Shown: positions 1 to 7,630 of the stretch, in pieces
Layout of the letters: each line of letters opens with the position of its first letter
Numbering within the stretch: position 1 is the stretch's first letter
Assembly (NCBI RefSeq): GCF_001280305.1
Contig: NZ_CP012623.1
Location: forward strand, 1,364,001 to 1,428,000
Source: Hymenobacter sp. DG25A
GTDB taxonomy: Bacteria; Bacteroidota; Bacteroidia; Cytophagales; Hymenobacteraceae
Direction of reading: 5' to 3'
DNA length: 64,000 nucleotides
Position numbers and translations under genes: made by a program
Notes under the pieces: generated by a model
What the model saw: only the letters and a program-made list of their open reading frames with translations
Databases searched by the model: none
What the model was told of the DNA's origin: nothing

Positions 1-5
1 CAAAC

Positions 6-518
6 TTACTTAACCTTCACCTCGGCGTGCTGGTTTACGTCGTCGTCCTTGCTGGGCTCGCCGGTTACTACGGCGCGGGCGTAGGCATAAACCTGCGTGA
101 GCAGGGAACTGGGCGTATCCCAGTACTCGCCTTTATCAATTTCCACCTTCAGAATCATAATCTGAGGGTCGTCTTTGCCTTTGGGGAACCAGGCGCGCAT
201 GGGCTCACTCCAGAGTTCATCAATCTTGGCCTGGTCGCGGAAGGCGTTGGCACGGCCCGATACCGAGACGTACACGTTGCTGTCGGGGTTGGAATAGCTC
301 AGGTTTACCTGGCTGTCCTTTTTAACCTCGTAAATCTTGGCCGAATCTTTATCCGTCAGAAATAGCAGGGAGCCATCAGCATCCGGCTTCTGCGTGAACA
401 TGGGGCGGCTATGCAGGTAGTGCTGGTCATCGGAAGTGGTGAGCATGGCAATGCGCACATCTTTGATTTTTTCCAGCAGCGTAGTCAGATCGTGGGTGAC
501 GGGTGTTTTGGATGACAT
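6..518 (-). CDS. Pyridoxamine 5'-phosphate oxidase-like general stress protein
   Basis: This 170-aa protein has the FMN-binding split-barrel pattern of the general stress protein 26 group: an N-terminal helix, then IAMLTTSDD and HSRPMF strands, LLFLTDKDSAKIYE, and VNLSYSNPDSNVYVSVSG in the middle, with a WFPKGKDDPQIMILKV strand near residue 115. Family members bind FMN or related flavins in the cytoplasm and are usually stress-induced; the true substrate is unknown. It is much shorter than the PdxH at 61.7 kb and lacks that enzyme's C-terminal dimer segment, so it is unlikely to make pyridoxal phosphate. The Lys-rich C-terminal tail (from about residue 150) is poorly conserved in appearance. 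It is the first gene of the window and reads leftward, ending six bases from the edge. Confidence 0.88.
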   Translation of the reverse strand: MSSKTPVTHDLTTLLEKIKDVRIAMLTTSDDQHYLHSRPMFTQKPDADGSLLFLTDKDSAKIYEVKKDSQVNLSYSNPDSNVYVSVSGRANAFRDQAKIDELWSEPMRAWFPKGKDDPQIMILKVEIDKGEYWDTPSSLLTQVYAYARAVVTGEPSKDDDVNQHAEVKVK

Positions 519-644
519 AAGCGTAGAATCGTAAGTGGATGTCGGGTTGTAAAACGTCTCAGTGCTTACGGGCTGGCTCCGGCCATGGTTTGCACGCGGG
601 CCGGCGCCACCCGAAAGTACTGGCCAAGACCTTACCTTGCATCC

Positions 645-1256
645 GTGAATTTTCTAGCTCATCTGCTGCTCTCCGGCCCGCCCGCGCATCCGCACTACCA
701 AGATATTGTAGTCGGTAATTTTGCCGCCGAGGCCGTGCGGGGCCGCGCCGGCCTGCTGGCTTATCCTGAGGCCGTGCAGCGCGGTATTATCCTGCACCGC
801 GCCATCGATACGTTTACGGATGCCCACCCCATTGTGCGCCGCACCACCGCCCGTCTGCGCGCGGCCGGCCTGGGCAAATGGGCCGGGGTGGTATCCGATG
901 TTGGTTTCGACCACCTGCTGGCCCGCAACTTCACGGAGTTTCATGACGATGCCGCCGAGCCGCTGGCCGCCTTCAGCCAGCGCATGTATACGCTGCTACA
1001 CGCCCGCCGCGAGGAGCTACCGGAGCGCCTGCAGCACATGCTCCACTACATGCGCCGCGACGACTGGCTTACCGGCTACGCCCAGCCAGAAGGCTTGCGT
1101 CGGGCGTTGTTGGGGTTGAGCCGCCGTGTACCCAGTGCAGAAGTGTTAGCAACGGGAGCGGAAGCATTTCTGGCGGAGTTGCCGGCGTATGAGGCGGATT
1201 TTCGGGCGTTTTGGCCGGAGTTGCGGGCGGGGGTAGCTGGGCGAAGCGTTGGGTAG
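645..1256 (+). CDS. acpH: Acyl carrier protein phosphodiesterase family protein (AcpH-like)
   Basis: The 203-aa product opens with NFLAHLLLS and continues with VVGNFAAEAVRGR, HRAIDTFTDAHP and GVVSDVGFDHLLARNF, the histidine/aspartate-rich pattern of the AcpH (DUF479) family, an HD-like metal-dependent hydrolase fold. The E. coli relative removes 4'-phosphopantetheine from acyl carrier protein. I place the start at the GTG at 645, which puts VNFLAHL at the N terminus as in the family; the upstream in-frame ATG at 585 would add 20 residues with no family resemblance. It is divergent from the stress protein at 6-518. Family assignment is firm; activity on ACP in this organism is inferred. Confidence 0.82.
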   Translation: MNFLAHLLLSGPPAHPHYQDIVVGNFAAEAVRGRAGLLAYPEAVQRGIILHRAIDTFTDAHPIVRRTTARLRAAGLGKWAGVVSDVGFDHLLARNFTEFHDDAAEPLAAFSQRMYTLLHARREELPERLQHMLHYMRRDDWLTGYAQPEGLRRALLGLSRRVPSAEVLATGAEAFLAELPAYEADFRAFWPELRAGVAGRSVG

Positions 1257-1273
1257 ATAAAGGGTTAAATGAT

Positions 1274-1680
1274 GTTCTCTAGTTTTGGATGGCCTATTTT
1301 ATGGGGAAGTCTAGAGAACTAGAATAGTTAGGCCGGAAACAGGAAGTTTACTATCAATTTGATAATCAAGGCAAATTGGAGAAAAATGGTAATTAGCAGA
1401 AAGGCCATTTTTGAAATTCTACAAAGAGTTTTGAATGGTCACTTAAGCAGAGAAGACGCTTCAAAATGGGCCTTTTCAGCAAGAGAAGGATTGGAAAGTC
1501 ACGCTTACCTCTATGAAAACAGTAAGGAAGTAGAAGTCTGGAAAGCCATTCTTTTCTTAGAAGGTATAGACCTAATGGACTCGCCTGAGTCCTATCTCCA
1601 CAATGACGAAGATTTAAGATCTTATGCCGAAAGCCTTAATTTGTAGGCTTCACCATAAAATGGGCCATCCAAAACTATAG
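1274..1680. repeat. Inverted repeat framing a small AT-rich gene
   Basis: A 26-base arm at 1279-1304 (core agttttggatggcc) recurs inverted at 1653-1680 (core ggccatccaaaact) with one internal mismatch and a two-base insertion near its outer end. A second, perfect 9-bp hairpin (gttctctag 1274-1282, ctagagaac 1311-1319) overlaps the left arm. The arms bracket the small gene at 1386-1646. No target-site duplication is obvious. Confidence 0.75.
1386..1646 (+). CDS. Small hypothetical protein, possibly immunity-like
   Basis: An 86-aa, acidic, helical-looking protein beginning MVISRKAIFEILQRVLNG, with LSREDASKWA near residue 24 and GIDLMDSPESYLHNDEDL near the C terminus. That layout (short helix, SREEAS-type turn, long acidic helix, GxDLxxSPxxYLH) recalls small orphan proteins often found beside polymorphic toxins, but I cannot name a family with certainty. 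The base composition is clearly more AT-rich than its neighbours, and the gene sits inside the inverted repeat at 1279-1680, so recent acquisition is likely. An in-frame ATG at 1359 would add nine residues; the ATG at 1386 gives the better-looking N terminus. No toxin gene is nearby. Confidence 0.55.
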   Translation: MVISRKAIFEILQRVLNGHLSREDASKWAFSAREGLESHAYLYENSKEVEVWKAILFLEGIDLMDSPESYLHNDEDLRSYAESLNL

Positions 1681-1693
1681 GTCATAATTATTG

Positions 1694-1725
1694 AAAAAAA
1701 AGGGACCAAGAGGCCCCTTTTTTTA
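1694..1725. terminator. Bidirectional terminator-like hairpin
   Basis: An A-tract, a short GC stem (gggacc / ggcccc with one mismatch, four-base loop) and a T-tract lie between the convergent small gene (stop 1646) and slyD (stop 1747). It could serve both strands. Confidence 0.65.
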
Positions 1726-1746
1726 TTCTAAAAAGATGAAATCAGC

Positions 1747-2262
1747 TTAGTGGTGATGACCACCTTCGCCGTGCACGTGGCCGTGTTCTAATTCTTCCTG
1801 CGAAGCTTCGCGCACGTCGGCTACTTTGCCGTCGAAGTGCATCATCATGCCGGCCAGGGGGTGGTTGAAGTCCATCTTTACGTTTTCTTCGCCGATGTCC
1901 ACGATTTTGCCCTGCATGTGGTGGCCCTGGTTGTCGGCCATGGGCAGGAAGTTGCCTACCTGCAGCATCTCCTCGTCAATCTTACCGTCGATTTCGAATA
2001 CGTTTTTCGGGATGTCCACTACGGCCTGCTGGTCGTAGTCGCCGTAGGCTTGCTCCGGGGTGAGGGAGAAGCTGAACGCGTCGCCGGGCTGCTTGCCGCT
2101 GAGCTGGTTTTCAAACTCGTCGGGCAGGCCGCTCATACCGAATAGGAACACCATAGGAGCATCCGCCTCCGCCGATTCTACGAGGACTTTCTCTTGGTTT
2201 TCATCGGTCACGCTCAAGTCGTAGGTGATGGTGACGACTTTGTTTTCGCTGATTTGAGCCAT
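1747..2262 (-). CDS. slyD: FKBP-type peptidyl-prolyl cis-trans isomerase, SlyD type
   Basis: The 171-aa protein shows the SlyD arrangement: an FKBP half (VVTITYDLSV, then FLFGMSGLPDEFENQLSGKQPGD near residues 38-61), the inserted chaperone IF domain with AYGDYDQQAVVDIPKNVF and VGNFLPMADNQGHHMQGKI (about 70-125), then the closing FKBP strand with DFNHPLAG. The tail HGHVHGEGGHHH is a metal-binding His cluster typical of SlyD, which delivers nickel and assists folding in the cytoplasm. The length matches the family. It appears monocistronic: a bidirectional hairpin lies downstream and a long palindrome lies 167 bp upstream. Confidence 0.93.
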   Translation of the reverse strand: MAQISENKVVTITYDLSVTDENQEKVLVESAEADAPMVFLFGMSGLPDEFENQLSGKQPGDAFSFSLTPEQAYGDYDQQAVVDIPKNVFEIDGKIDEEMLQVGNFLPMADNQGHHMQGKIVDIGEENVKMDFNHPLAGMMMHFDGKVADVREASQEELEHGHVHGEGGHHH

Positions 2263-2428
2263 ACGTCTGGGTGCCCGGGTGTGTCCGGGGAAGTAGAAGT
2301 TGAAAAATAAGTTGGAACGGCTAGTTACGTAAATGGCCCGGATTTGTCGGTGTTACGGGCCGGTAATGCCAATGTAGTGTAGGAGGGGTCCGCTAAAATC
2401 ACCCAAACCATTTTCATTTTACACCACC

Positions 2429-2536
2429 TGTCATCCTGAGCTTGCGAAGGACCTTCTCACCGCTGCATGAGTGCACGAGTCGTTGATACGATTGTCGTGC
2501 TAGCGTGAGAAGGTCCTTCGCAAGCTCAGGATGACA
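2429..2536. repeat. Long palindrome, GTCATCCTGAGC type
   Basis: Perfect 32-bp inverted arms (2429-2460 and 2505-2536, beginning tgtcatcctgagcttgcg) separated by 44 bases. It fills much of the 311-bp gap between slyD and the helicase and lies 37 bp beyond the helicase stop. The arms also occur, with variation, at 5826, 6474, 15591 and 48156. Apart from this element I see nothing else in 2263-2573. Confidence 0.93.
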
Positions 2537-2573
2537 AAGTGGTTTTTACTGGTTGAAAGGCTAAAATGGGTTC

Positions 2574-4646
2574 CTATTGCAACTCCCAGGCTGTGCGGTA
2601 GGCGCCTATCATTTCTACATAATCCAGGAAGGCTTTGTAGAACGGGTGGGAGCCCAGCGTTGAGGAGTCACCTACGATGAGCAGCTTGCGGCGGGCACGG
2701 GTCATGCCCACGTTCATGCGGCGCACATCGGAGAGGAAGCCTATTTCGCCCTGCGGATTGCTGCGCGTGAGGCTGATGGCAATAATGTCGCGCTCCTGCC
2801 CCTGGAAGGAATCTACGGTGCCGATGCTGAGCATGCGGTGCTCCATGAGGCCCGTCAGCTCGTCGTTTTCCTCTACCGCATCTTTCAGATAGTTAATCTG
2901 GGCGCGGTAGGGGGCAATTACCCCAATGGTGAGCAGGTCCTCGGTGTGGTCGGCCTGGTCGTAGGGTTCCAGCAGCTGAGCCAGGCGTTTGAGCAGCAGG
3001 TCGGCTTCCTCGGGGTTGGCAATGGAACGGCTTTCATCCAAGCCCAGCTCCTGAAAGCCGAAGCCGGCCGTATCCAGAAACTCCACGGCCGTGTCGGGGG
3101 CAAAGCGCAGGTCGTAGTCGGGCAGGTCGGCGTGGGCCACGGAGGGGGCGGCTATGAGCTTGCCGTGGTAGAATTGCTCCGAGCTGAAGGCCATAATCTG
3201 CTCGTGCATGCGGTACTGCACCTGCAGCATGCGGGCCGTGTGGGGCTGGCGCTTGATGCACTTCTCGAACAGGGTTTCACGCAGACCCTCCTGGGCGGCT
3301 TTCTCGCTTTTTACCGTGGGCGGCAGCTGCTGGTGGTCGCCGGCCAGCACTACGCGGTTGGCTTTGGTAATGGGAATCCAGCAGCCGGGCTCCAGGGCCT
3401 GGGCGGCTTCATCAATAAAAACGGTTTCGTAGGTGAGGTGACGGATGGCGCGGTTGCTGGCGCCCACCAGCGTGCAGGTAATCACCTGCACCTGCTCCAA
3501 CAAATCCTCCGTGATGTAGCGCTCCAGCTGGTCGGATTCCTGCAGCATCTGGTGGGCCTGCTCTTTCAGCAGGCGGCGCTGCTCGCGGTCTTCCCAGCCA
3601 AAGTGGCGCTTGAATTTGCCGGCCTGCTCGCGGTATTGCTCGGCCGTCTGGCGCATGCTTTTTAGCTCCGGGTAGCTCTTGTGCGCCATAATCTGGGCAT
3701 CGAGCGTGTGCTGCAGCAGCAGGTCGGACACGCGCGAGGGGTTGCCCATGCGAATGACGTTTACGCCGCGCTCGGCCAGCTTTTCCGTGAGCAGATCCAC
3801 GGCCGTGTTGCTGGGGGCGCACACCAGCACCCGGCGCTCCCGCCGAATGGTTTCCAGAATGGCCTGCACCAGGGTGGTGGTTTTGCCGGTGCCGGGCGGG
3901 CCGTGAATAATGGCTACATCCTGGGCGGCCAGCACGTGGCGCACGGCGGCCAGCTGGGACTCATTCAACAGGCTGGGATAGTAGAGGTGGGCTTCGGTTT
4001 CCGGCTTGTAGCGGGCGGGTTTGGCCCCCAACAGGATGTCGCGCAGCTCGGCCAGGCGGCTGTCATAGGCGCCCATCACTTTGCCCAGGGCATACTCCAT
4101 TTCGCGGTAGCTCACCTCATCAAAGGTGAGGTCTACGCCCAGCTTGCCTTCGTCAACCCAGTCGGGGAGGTCTTCCTTGTTGGTAGCCAGTAGTATTTTA
4201 TTGCGCTTTACGGCCGTGATAACGCCACTGAGCGTGGGGCGGTCGGAGCCGGAGCGGCCGGGCACGTTGCCGAAAAGCGCGGCATTTTTGCCAACCTGAA
4301 AAAGGTGCAGGCCGCCCTGGCCGGAGGGGCGCTCCAACTCCAGCACCAGCTTGCCGCCAAAGCCAATGTCTTCCTTGGTAATTTTCACAGGATACCAGGT
4401 GAGGCCGCGCCGCTGGCGCTCCGCAATGGTAGACTGGGCGCTTTTAATCTTGAATTGCTCCAGGTCTTCCTTTTGCTCGAGCTGCATGAGGGCCTGCACT
4501 TTGCGCAGTTCTTTTTCCAGCGCGTAGGGGTCGGTATACGTAGGTTGTTCAGTCAACAGTACAAGGGTATTGGGGATTCGTTGATAACAACGAAAAAGGC
4601 TTTTTGGTGGCCGAAGGTCGGTAGGAAAAAAAGATAATTCACTCAA
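2574..4646 (-). CDS. UPF1/IGHMBP2-like superfamily 1 DNA/RNA helicase
   Basis: This 690-aa protein carries the SF1B helicase set: Q-motif LNESQLAAV (about 227-235), Walker A GPPGTGKTTT (249-258), motif II VFIDEAAQALEP, motif III GDHQQLPPTV, and C-terminal motifs SIGTVDSFQGQERDII and NVGMTRARRKLLIVGD. The N-terminal 200 residues form a beta-barrel-like region as in IGHMBP2 and related bacterial proteins. Such enzymes translocate 5'-3' on single-stranded nucleic acid; the bacterial members are thought to act in replication or repair, or on RNA, but the specific role here is unknown. It is a single-gene unit whose stop is followed after 37 bp by the palindrome at 2429-2536. Confidence 0.92.
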   Translation of the reverse strand: MSELSFFPTDLRPPKSLFRCYQRIPNTLVLLTEQPTYTDPYALEKELRKVQALMQLEQKEDLEQFKIKSAQSTIAERQRRGLTWYPVKITKEDIGFGGKLVLELERPSGQGGLHLFQVGKNAALFGNVPGRSGSDRPTLSGVITAVKRNKILLATNKEDLPDWVDEGKLGVDLTFDEVSYREMEYALGKVMGAYDSRLAELRDILLGAKPARYKPETEAHLYYPSLLNESQLAAVRHVLAAQDVAIIHGPPGTGKTTTLVQAILETIRRERRVLVCAPSNTAVDLLTEKLAERGVNVIRMGNPSRVSDLLLQHTLDAQIMAHKSYPELKSMRQTAEQYREQAGKFKRHFGWEDREQRRLLKEQAHQMLQESDQLERYITEDLLEQVQVITCTLVGASNRAIRHLTYETVFIDEAAQALEPGCWIPITKANRVVLAGDHQQLPPTVKSEKAAQEGLRETLFEKCIKRQPHTARMLQVQYRMHEQIMAFSSEQFYHGKLIAAPSVAHADLPDYDLRFAPDTAVEFLDTAGFGFQELGLDESRSIANPEEADLLLKRLAQLLEPYDQADHTEDLLTIGVIAPYRAQINYLKDAVEENDELTGLMEHRMLSIGTVDSFQGQERDIIAISLTRSNPQGEIGFLSDVRRMNVGMTRARRKLLIVGDSSTLGSHPFYKAFLDYVEMIGAYRTAWELQ

Positions 4647-4709
4647 GCAATAATAGCAGGCAACGCCACGAAGCGGCGGGCGGGCTGCGTAAAGTAGGGG
4701 GCAGAATTA

Positions 4710-4739
4710 TTTGATCTGCAACGCCAGCGCCTAGATTTG
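4710..4739 (+). promoter_or_regulatory. Bacteroidota-type promoter for the aldo/keto reductase
   Basis: TTTG at 4710-4713, an 18-base spacer and TAGATTTG at 4732-4739 match the TTTG-N17-20-TAnnTTTG consensus of the primary sigma factor in this phylum. The predicted transcript would start near 4745, about 28 bases before the ATG at 4773. Confidence 0.75.
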
Positions 4740-4772
4740 CGTCTGAGCATCATTCCATATCCCTACCGCATT

Positions 4773-5774
4773 ATGCCCTATCAACCCAGCCCCGGCCGCT
4801 ATTCTTCCATGATTTACCGCCGCTGCGGCCGCAGTGGACTCAAGCTGCCCGCTGTATCCCTGGGGTTGTGGCACAACTTCGGCGACGTAGATGTGCTCAG
4901 TAATTTCCGCGCCATTCTGCACCGGGCCTTCGATAGCGGCGTCACGCACTTCGACCTGGCCAACAACTACGGTCCGCCGCCCGGCTCAGCCGAAACCAAC
5001 TTCGGGCGCATCCTGAAAGAAGACTTCCGCGGCTACCGCGACGAGCTGATTATTTCGACCAAAGCGGGCTACCACATGTGGGAAGGGCCCTACGGCGAGT
5101 GGGGCTCCCGCAAATACCTTATTTCCAGCCTGGAGCAGAGCCTGCGCCGCATGAAGCTGGAGTACGTGGACATCTTCTACCACCACCGCCCCGACCCCGA
5201 AACGCCCCTGGAGGAAACCATGTGCGCCCTGGACCACGTGGTGCGCCAAGGCAAGGCGCTGTACGTGGGTATCTCGAACTATCAAACGGAAGAAGCCGCC
5301 GAGGCCATTCGGCTACTGCAGGAAATGGGCACGCCCTGTCTGATTCATCAGCCCAAATACTCCATGTTTGAGCGCTGGGTGGAAGGCAGCCTGCTGGATT
5401 TGCTGGGCGAAGCCGGCGTGGGCTGCATCCCTTTTTCCCCGCTGGCTCAGGGCCTGCTCACCAACAAATACCTGCACGGCATCCCCGACGATTCGCGGGT
5501 AGCCAAGGGCGTGGGCTTCCTCACCGAAACCCAGCTCACGCCGGAGCGCCTGGCGCAGGTGCAGCAGCTGAACAACCTGGCGCAGGAGCGTGGCCAAAGC
5601 CTGGCCCAAATGGCCCTATCCTGGATTTTGCGGGATGAGCGGGTCACCTCCGTCCTCATCGGCGCCAGCAAACCCGACCAACTCACCGATTCCCTGCGCT
5701 GCCTGGATAACCTGATATTCAGTTCAGAAGAGCTGGAACGTATAGAAGGAATTCTGGTGGAGAAAACGCCTTAA
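4773..5774 (+). CDS. Aldo/keto reductase, YghZ (L-glyceraldehyde 3-phosphate reductase) type
   Basis: The 333-aa TIM-barrel enzyme begins MPYQPSPGRYSSMIYRRCG, then SGLKLPAVSLGLWHNFGD, the signature start of the YghZ subgroup. The catalytic set is visible: DLANNYGPPPG (Asp and Tyr), STKAGYHMW (Lys) and FYHHRPDP (His), with a C-terminal NADPH site around SVLIGASKPDQL. E. coli YghZ reduces L-glyceraldehyde 3-phosphate and methylglyoxal using NADPH, so detoxification is a reasonable role. The start at 4773 matches the family and the promoter just upstream; the earlier in-frame ATG at 4737 overlaps the promoter and is rejected. It is convergent with the gene at 6009, with the nested palindrome between them. 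Confidence 0.92.
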   Translation: MPYQPSPGRYSSMIYRRCGRSGLKLPAVSLGLWHNFGDVDVLSNFRAILHRAFDSGVTHFDLANNYGPPPGSAETNFGRILKEDFRGYRDELIISTKAGYHMWEGPYGEWGSRKYLISSLEQSLRRMKLEYVDIFYHHRPDPETPLEETMCALDHVVRQGKALYVGISNYQTEEAAEAIRLLQEMGTPCLIHQPKYSMFERWVEGSLLDLLGEAGVGCIPFSPLAQGLLTNKYLHGIPDDSRVAKGVGFLTETQLTPERLAQVQQLNNLAQERGQSLAQMALSWILRDERVTSVLIGASKPDQLTDSLRCLDNLIFSSEELERIEGILVEKTP

Positions 5775-5786
5775 ATAGAATATTCC

Positions 5787-5976
5787 GTCATGCAGAGCGC
5801 CGCGAAGCATCTCGCTCGCTTCGCCTGTCATCCTGACGCAGGAAGGACCTTACCCCGCTAGCACGAGTCGTTGTTACGCTTATCGTTCTTTGGTGATAAG
5901 GTCCTTCGCTTTGCTCAGGATGACAGATAGTATGGCAACATCAGCACGCGAGATGCTTCGCGGCGCTCTGCATGAC
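5787..5976. repeat. Nested palindrome: GTCATCCTGA element inside a GTCATGCAGAGC element
   Basis: The outer arms are perfect 29-bp inverted copies (5787-5815 and 5948-5976, beginning gtcatgcagagcgccgcg). Within their loop lies a second palindrome at 5826-5925 that opens tgtcatcctga and closes tcaggatgaca. The element starts 12 bp after the reductase stop and ends 32 bp before the stop of the convergent gene at 6009, so it fills almost the whole intergenic gap. Confidence 0.92.
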
Positions 5977-6008
5977 GTTCTATCGTTTCCTAATAGAAAA
6001 CGAAGTGC

Positions 6009-6380
6009 TTATTCAAAAAAGTCGCTGGAGTCTGTCTGGCTGAAATATTTATTCAGCTTGCCCAGATCAGCGAAAATGGGGACGATGAGCTGCATAAACT
6101 GGCGCACTGCCTCCTCGGAATCAGCATAAAAAAGCAGAGTGGCCGGAGTGGAGAAGCCCTGAATCTGGTCCAGTAGGGCGGGGGCTTCTTCCTCCAGAAT
6201 GGTGGTGATATGCTCTTCCCAGGACAAGCCGCCGCCACCAAAGCCGTACTTCTCAAACAGATAGAAGTACCCCTCCAGCGCCGGGTCTGACTCTACGTTT
6301 GCTGTGATGCCAAATAAGGCATCCTCCACGCGCAGGTGTTCGGGAATAGAGTAAATCTTGAAGGGAAAGGTGTTTTCCAT
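6009..6380 (-). CDS. Putative Imm51-like immunity protein
   Basis: A 123-aa soluble protein starting MENTFPFKIYSIPEHL. The stretch YGFGGGGLSWEEHITTILEEEAP, followed by LLDQIQGF and TLLFYADSEEAVRQFMQLI, resembles the G-x-G-x-x-W core and trailing helix of the Imm51 family, whose members neutralise toxins of polymorphic secretion systems; this is from memory and only moderately certain. I chose the ATG at 6380: extending upstream to 6506 would translate part of the palindrome at 6474-6575. No toxin, Rhs or secretion gene lies nearby, so if it is an immunity protein it is an orphan. Confidence 0.6.
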   Translation of the reverse strand: MENTFPFKIYSIPEHLRVEDALFGITANVESDPALEGYFYLFEKYGFGGGGLSWEEHITTILEEEAPALLDQIQGFSTPATLLFYADSEEAVRQFMQLIVPIFADLGKLNKYFSQTDSSDFFE

Positions 6381-6473
6381 GAGAAACGACAGCCGCGTGT
6401 ACGGAGTAAAAAGTGCGCCGGAATGAATAGCTGGTGGCGAGAATCGGCGAAGCTGTTTAATAATTAAAAAATC

Positions 6474-6575
6474 TGTCATCCTGAGCTTGGCGAAGGACCT
6501 TATCACGCCTGAACAAGTCGTAATAACGATTGTCGTTCAATAAGCATAAGGTCCTTCGCCAAGCTCAGGATGACA
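6474..6575. repeat. Long palindrome, GTCATCCTGAGC type
   Basis: Perfect 29-bp arms at 6474-6502 and 6547-6575 (core cctgagcttggcgaagga) with a 44-base loop. It lies 28 bp beyond the stop of the gene at 6604-6957 and upstream of the Imm51-like gene. Confidence 0.93.
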
Positions 6576-6603
6576 AAAGACAAAAATGAATAGCGCAGGA
6601 GCT

Positions 6604-6957
6604 TCAACTCCCAAACTCCTCCCCGCAATTCTGACACCGATACAGCGTAGTGCCGGCGTAAAAAACACGTTGCCACCACGCGGGCCGGGCTACGGGCAGC
6701 GTATCGGGCGAGCCGCAGCGGGGGCAGCGGAGTACGGCCGGCAAAATGCGCTGGCGGGCAAATTCCTCTACCACGACCTGGGCGGCAGCTTGGTCGGTTT
6801 CCTCTATTAGTAGTTGGAAATAGAGGCCGTCGCCGAAGGGTAGGGTGGCAGGGCCGTAGTTTTTTACCAGGGCTACTACCTCGGCCTCGTTCAGGAGCTG
6901 GTTATAGAGGCTGACGGCCTCGGCATAGGTCAGATATTCGGCTACGGGAACCAGCAT
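6604..6957 (-). CDS. DUF2007-like protein with C-terminal zinc ribbon
   Basis: This 117-aa protein has an N-terminal ferredoxin-like segment (EYLTYAEAVSLYNQLLNEAEV, then FQLLIEETDQAAAQVVVEEF), the pattern of the DUF2007 putative signal-transducing family, followed by a zinc ribbon with CPRCGS near residue 78 and CQNCGEE near 108. Four cysteines in two CxxC pairs would bind one zinc. Function is unknown; family members are often fused to zinc ribbons or membrane segments. Its start is only eight bases from the stop of the coiled-coil membrane protein upstream, so the two are probably cotranscribed. Confidence 0.7.
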   Translation of the reverse strand: MLVPVAEYLTYAEAVSLYNQLLNEAEVVALVKNYGPATLPFGDGLYFQLLIEETDQAAAQVVVEEFARQRILPAVLRCPRCGSPDTLPVARPAWWQRVFYAGTTLYRCQNCGEEFGS

Positions 6958-6965
6958 GGCGCAAG

Positions 6966-7553
6966 TTAGCGCCCCCTGCGGGAAGGTACTGCTGACAGCC
7001 GCTGGCGCAGCCGGAAAACATACACTAGCAGGGCCACGCTGAGCACCGCCAAGCCCAGGGCAATCATTTCGCGGGAGGTCCGGGCCTCCTCGGCTTCTTT
7101 AGCGCTGGCCTGGGCTTCCTGCAACTTTTTCTCGCGCTGCTTTTCGCGCTGCTCCAGGTTCTGAATCTGGTTTTGCAGGTCGTAGAAGCGCTGGCGCACG
7201 CTGCTTTGGTCGGTGGTTGCAACAGTAACCTGCTGCTTGGCCTGCTGATTTTCGGCTACCACGGCGGCCGTCTGGCGCAGGGTGCTGGCCTGCACGGCCC
7301 GCACCACTTCGGTGTCTTTGCGGATAATGCCTTTCAGAGCATCTACCACTTCCTGCAGGTCTTTTTTGCTGGGCTTGTTGCCAAAGAGACTGTTACGCTG
7401 GGCGTTGGCCTCCTCATACTCCCGTACTAGTTTTTCTCGCTCCTTAATCAGGCGCGAAACTTCGTTTTCTGCGGCTGGCGCAGCGGTAGGCGTTTGAGCC
7501 AGGGCCACCTGACAGGAAAAAGCGAAAAGAAAAGGAAGCAAGCGTTTCGTCAT
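6966..7553 (-). CDS. Secreted coiled-coil protein with C-terminal membrane anchor
   Basis: No family is recognised for this 195-aa protein. It has a signal peptide (MTKRLLPFLFAFSCQVALAQ), a long Glu/Lys/Gln-rich coiled coil broken into about residues 28-75 and 115-160, a transmembrane helix (MIALGLAVLSVALLVYVF, about 163-181) and a short Arg-rich cytoplasmic tail. The topology places the coiled coil in the periplasm. It is followed after eight bases by the zinc-ribbon gene at 6604, so the pair may form a small operon; nothing in the sequence says what the pair does. Confidence 0.7.
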   Translation of the reverse strand: MTKRLLPFLFAFSCQVALAQTPTAAPAAENEVSRLIKEREKLVREYEEANAQRNSLFGNKPSKKDLQEVVDALKGIIRKDTEVVRAVQASTLRQTAAVVAENQQAKQQVTVATTDQSSVRQRFYDLQNQIQNLEQREKQREKKLQEAQASAKEAEEARTSREMIALGLAVLSVALLVYVFRLRQRLSAVPSRRGR

Positions 7554-7630
7554 AGAGCAAAGTAACGAGGAAGAAAGCCGTGTAGTTTGCGTGAGTAAAA
7601 GAAACGCAGGTGGCCGCTAAAAATACCAGG

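Noticed and set aside
1264..1333. Integron-like cassette boundary (GTTAAAT at 1264 and GTTAGGC at 1327 fit GTTRRRY)
   Set aside because: The matching RYYYAAC core needed for an attC site is absent on either side of the gene, and no integrase or further cassettes are seen. Short GTTRRRY matches are common by chance.
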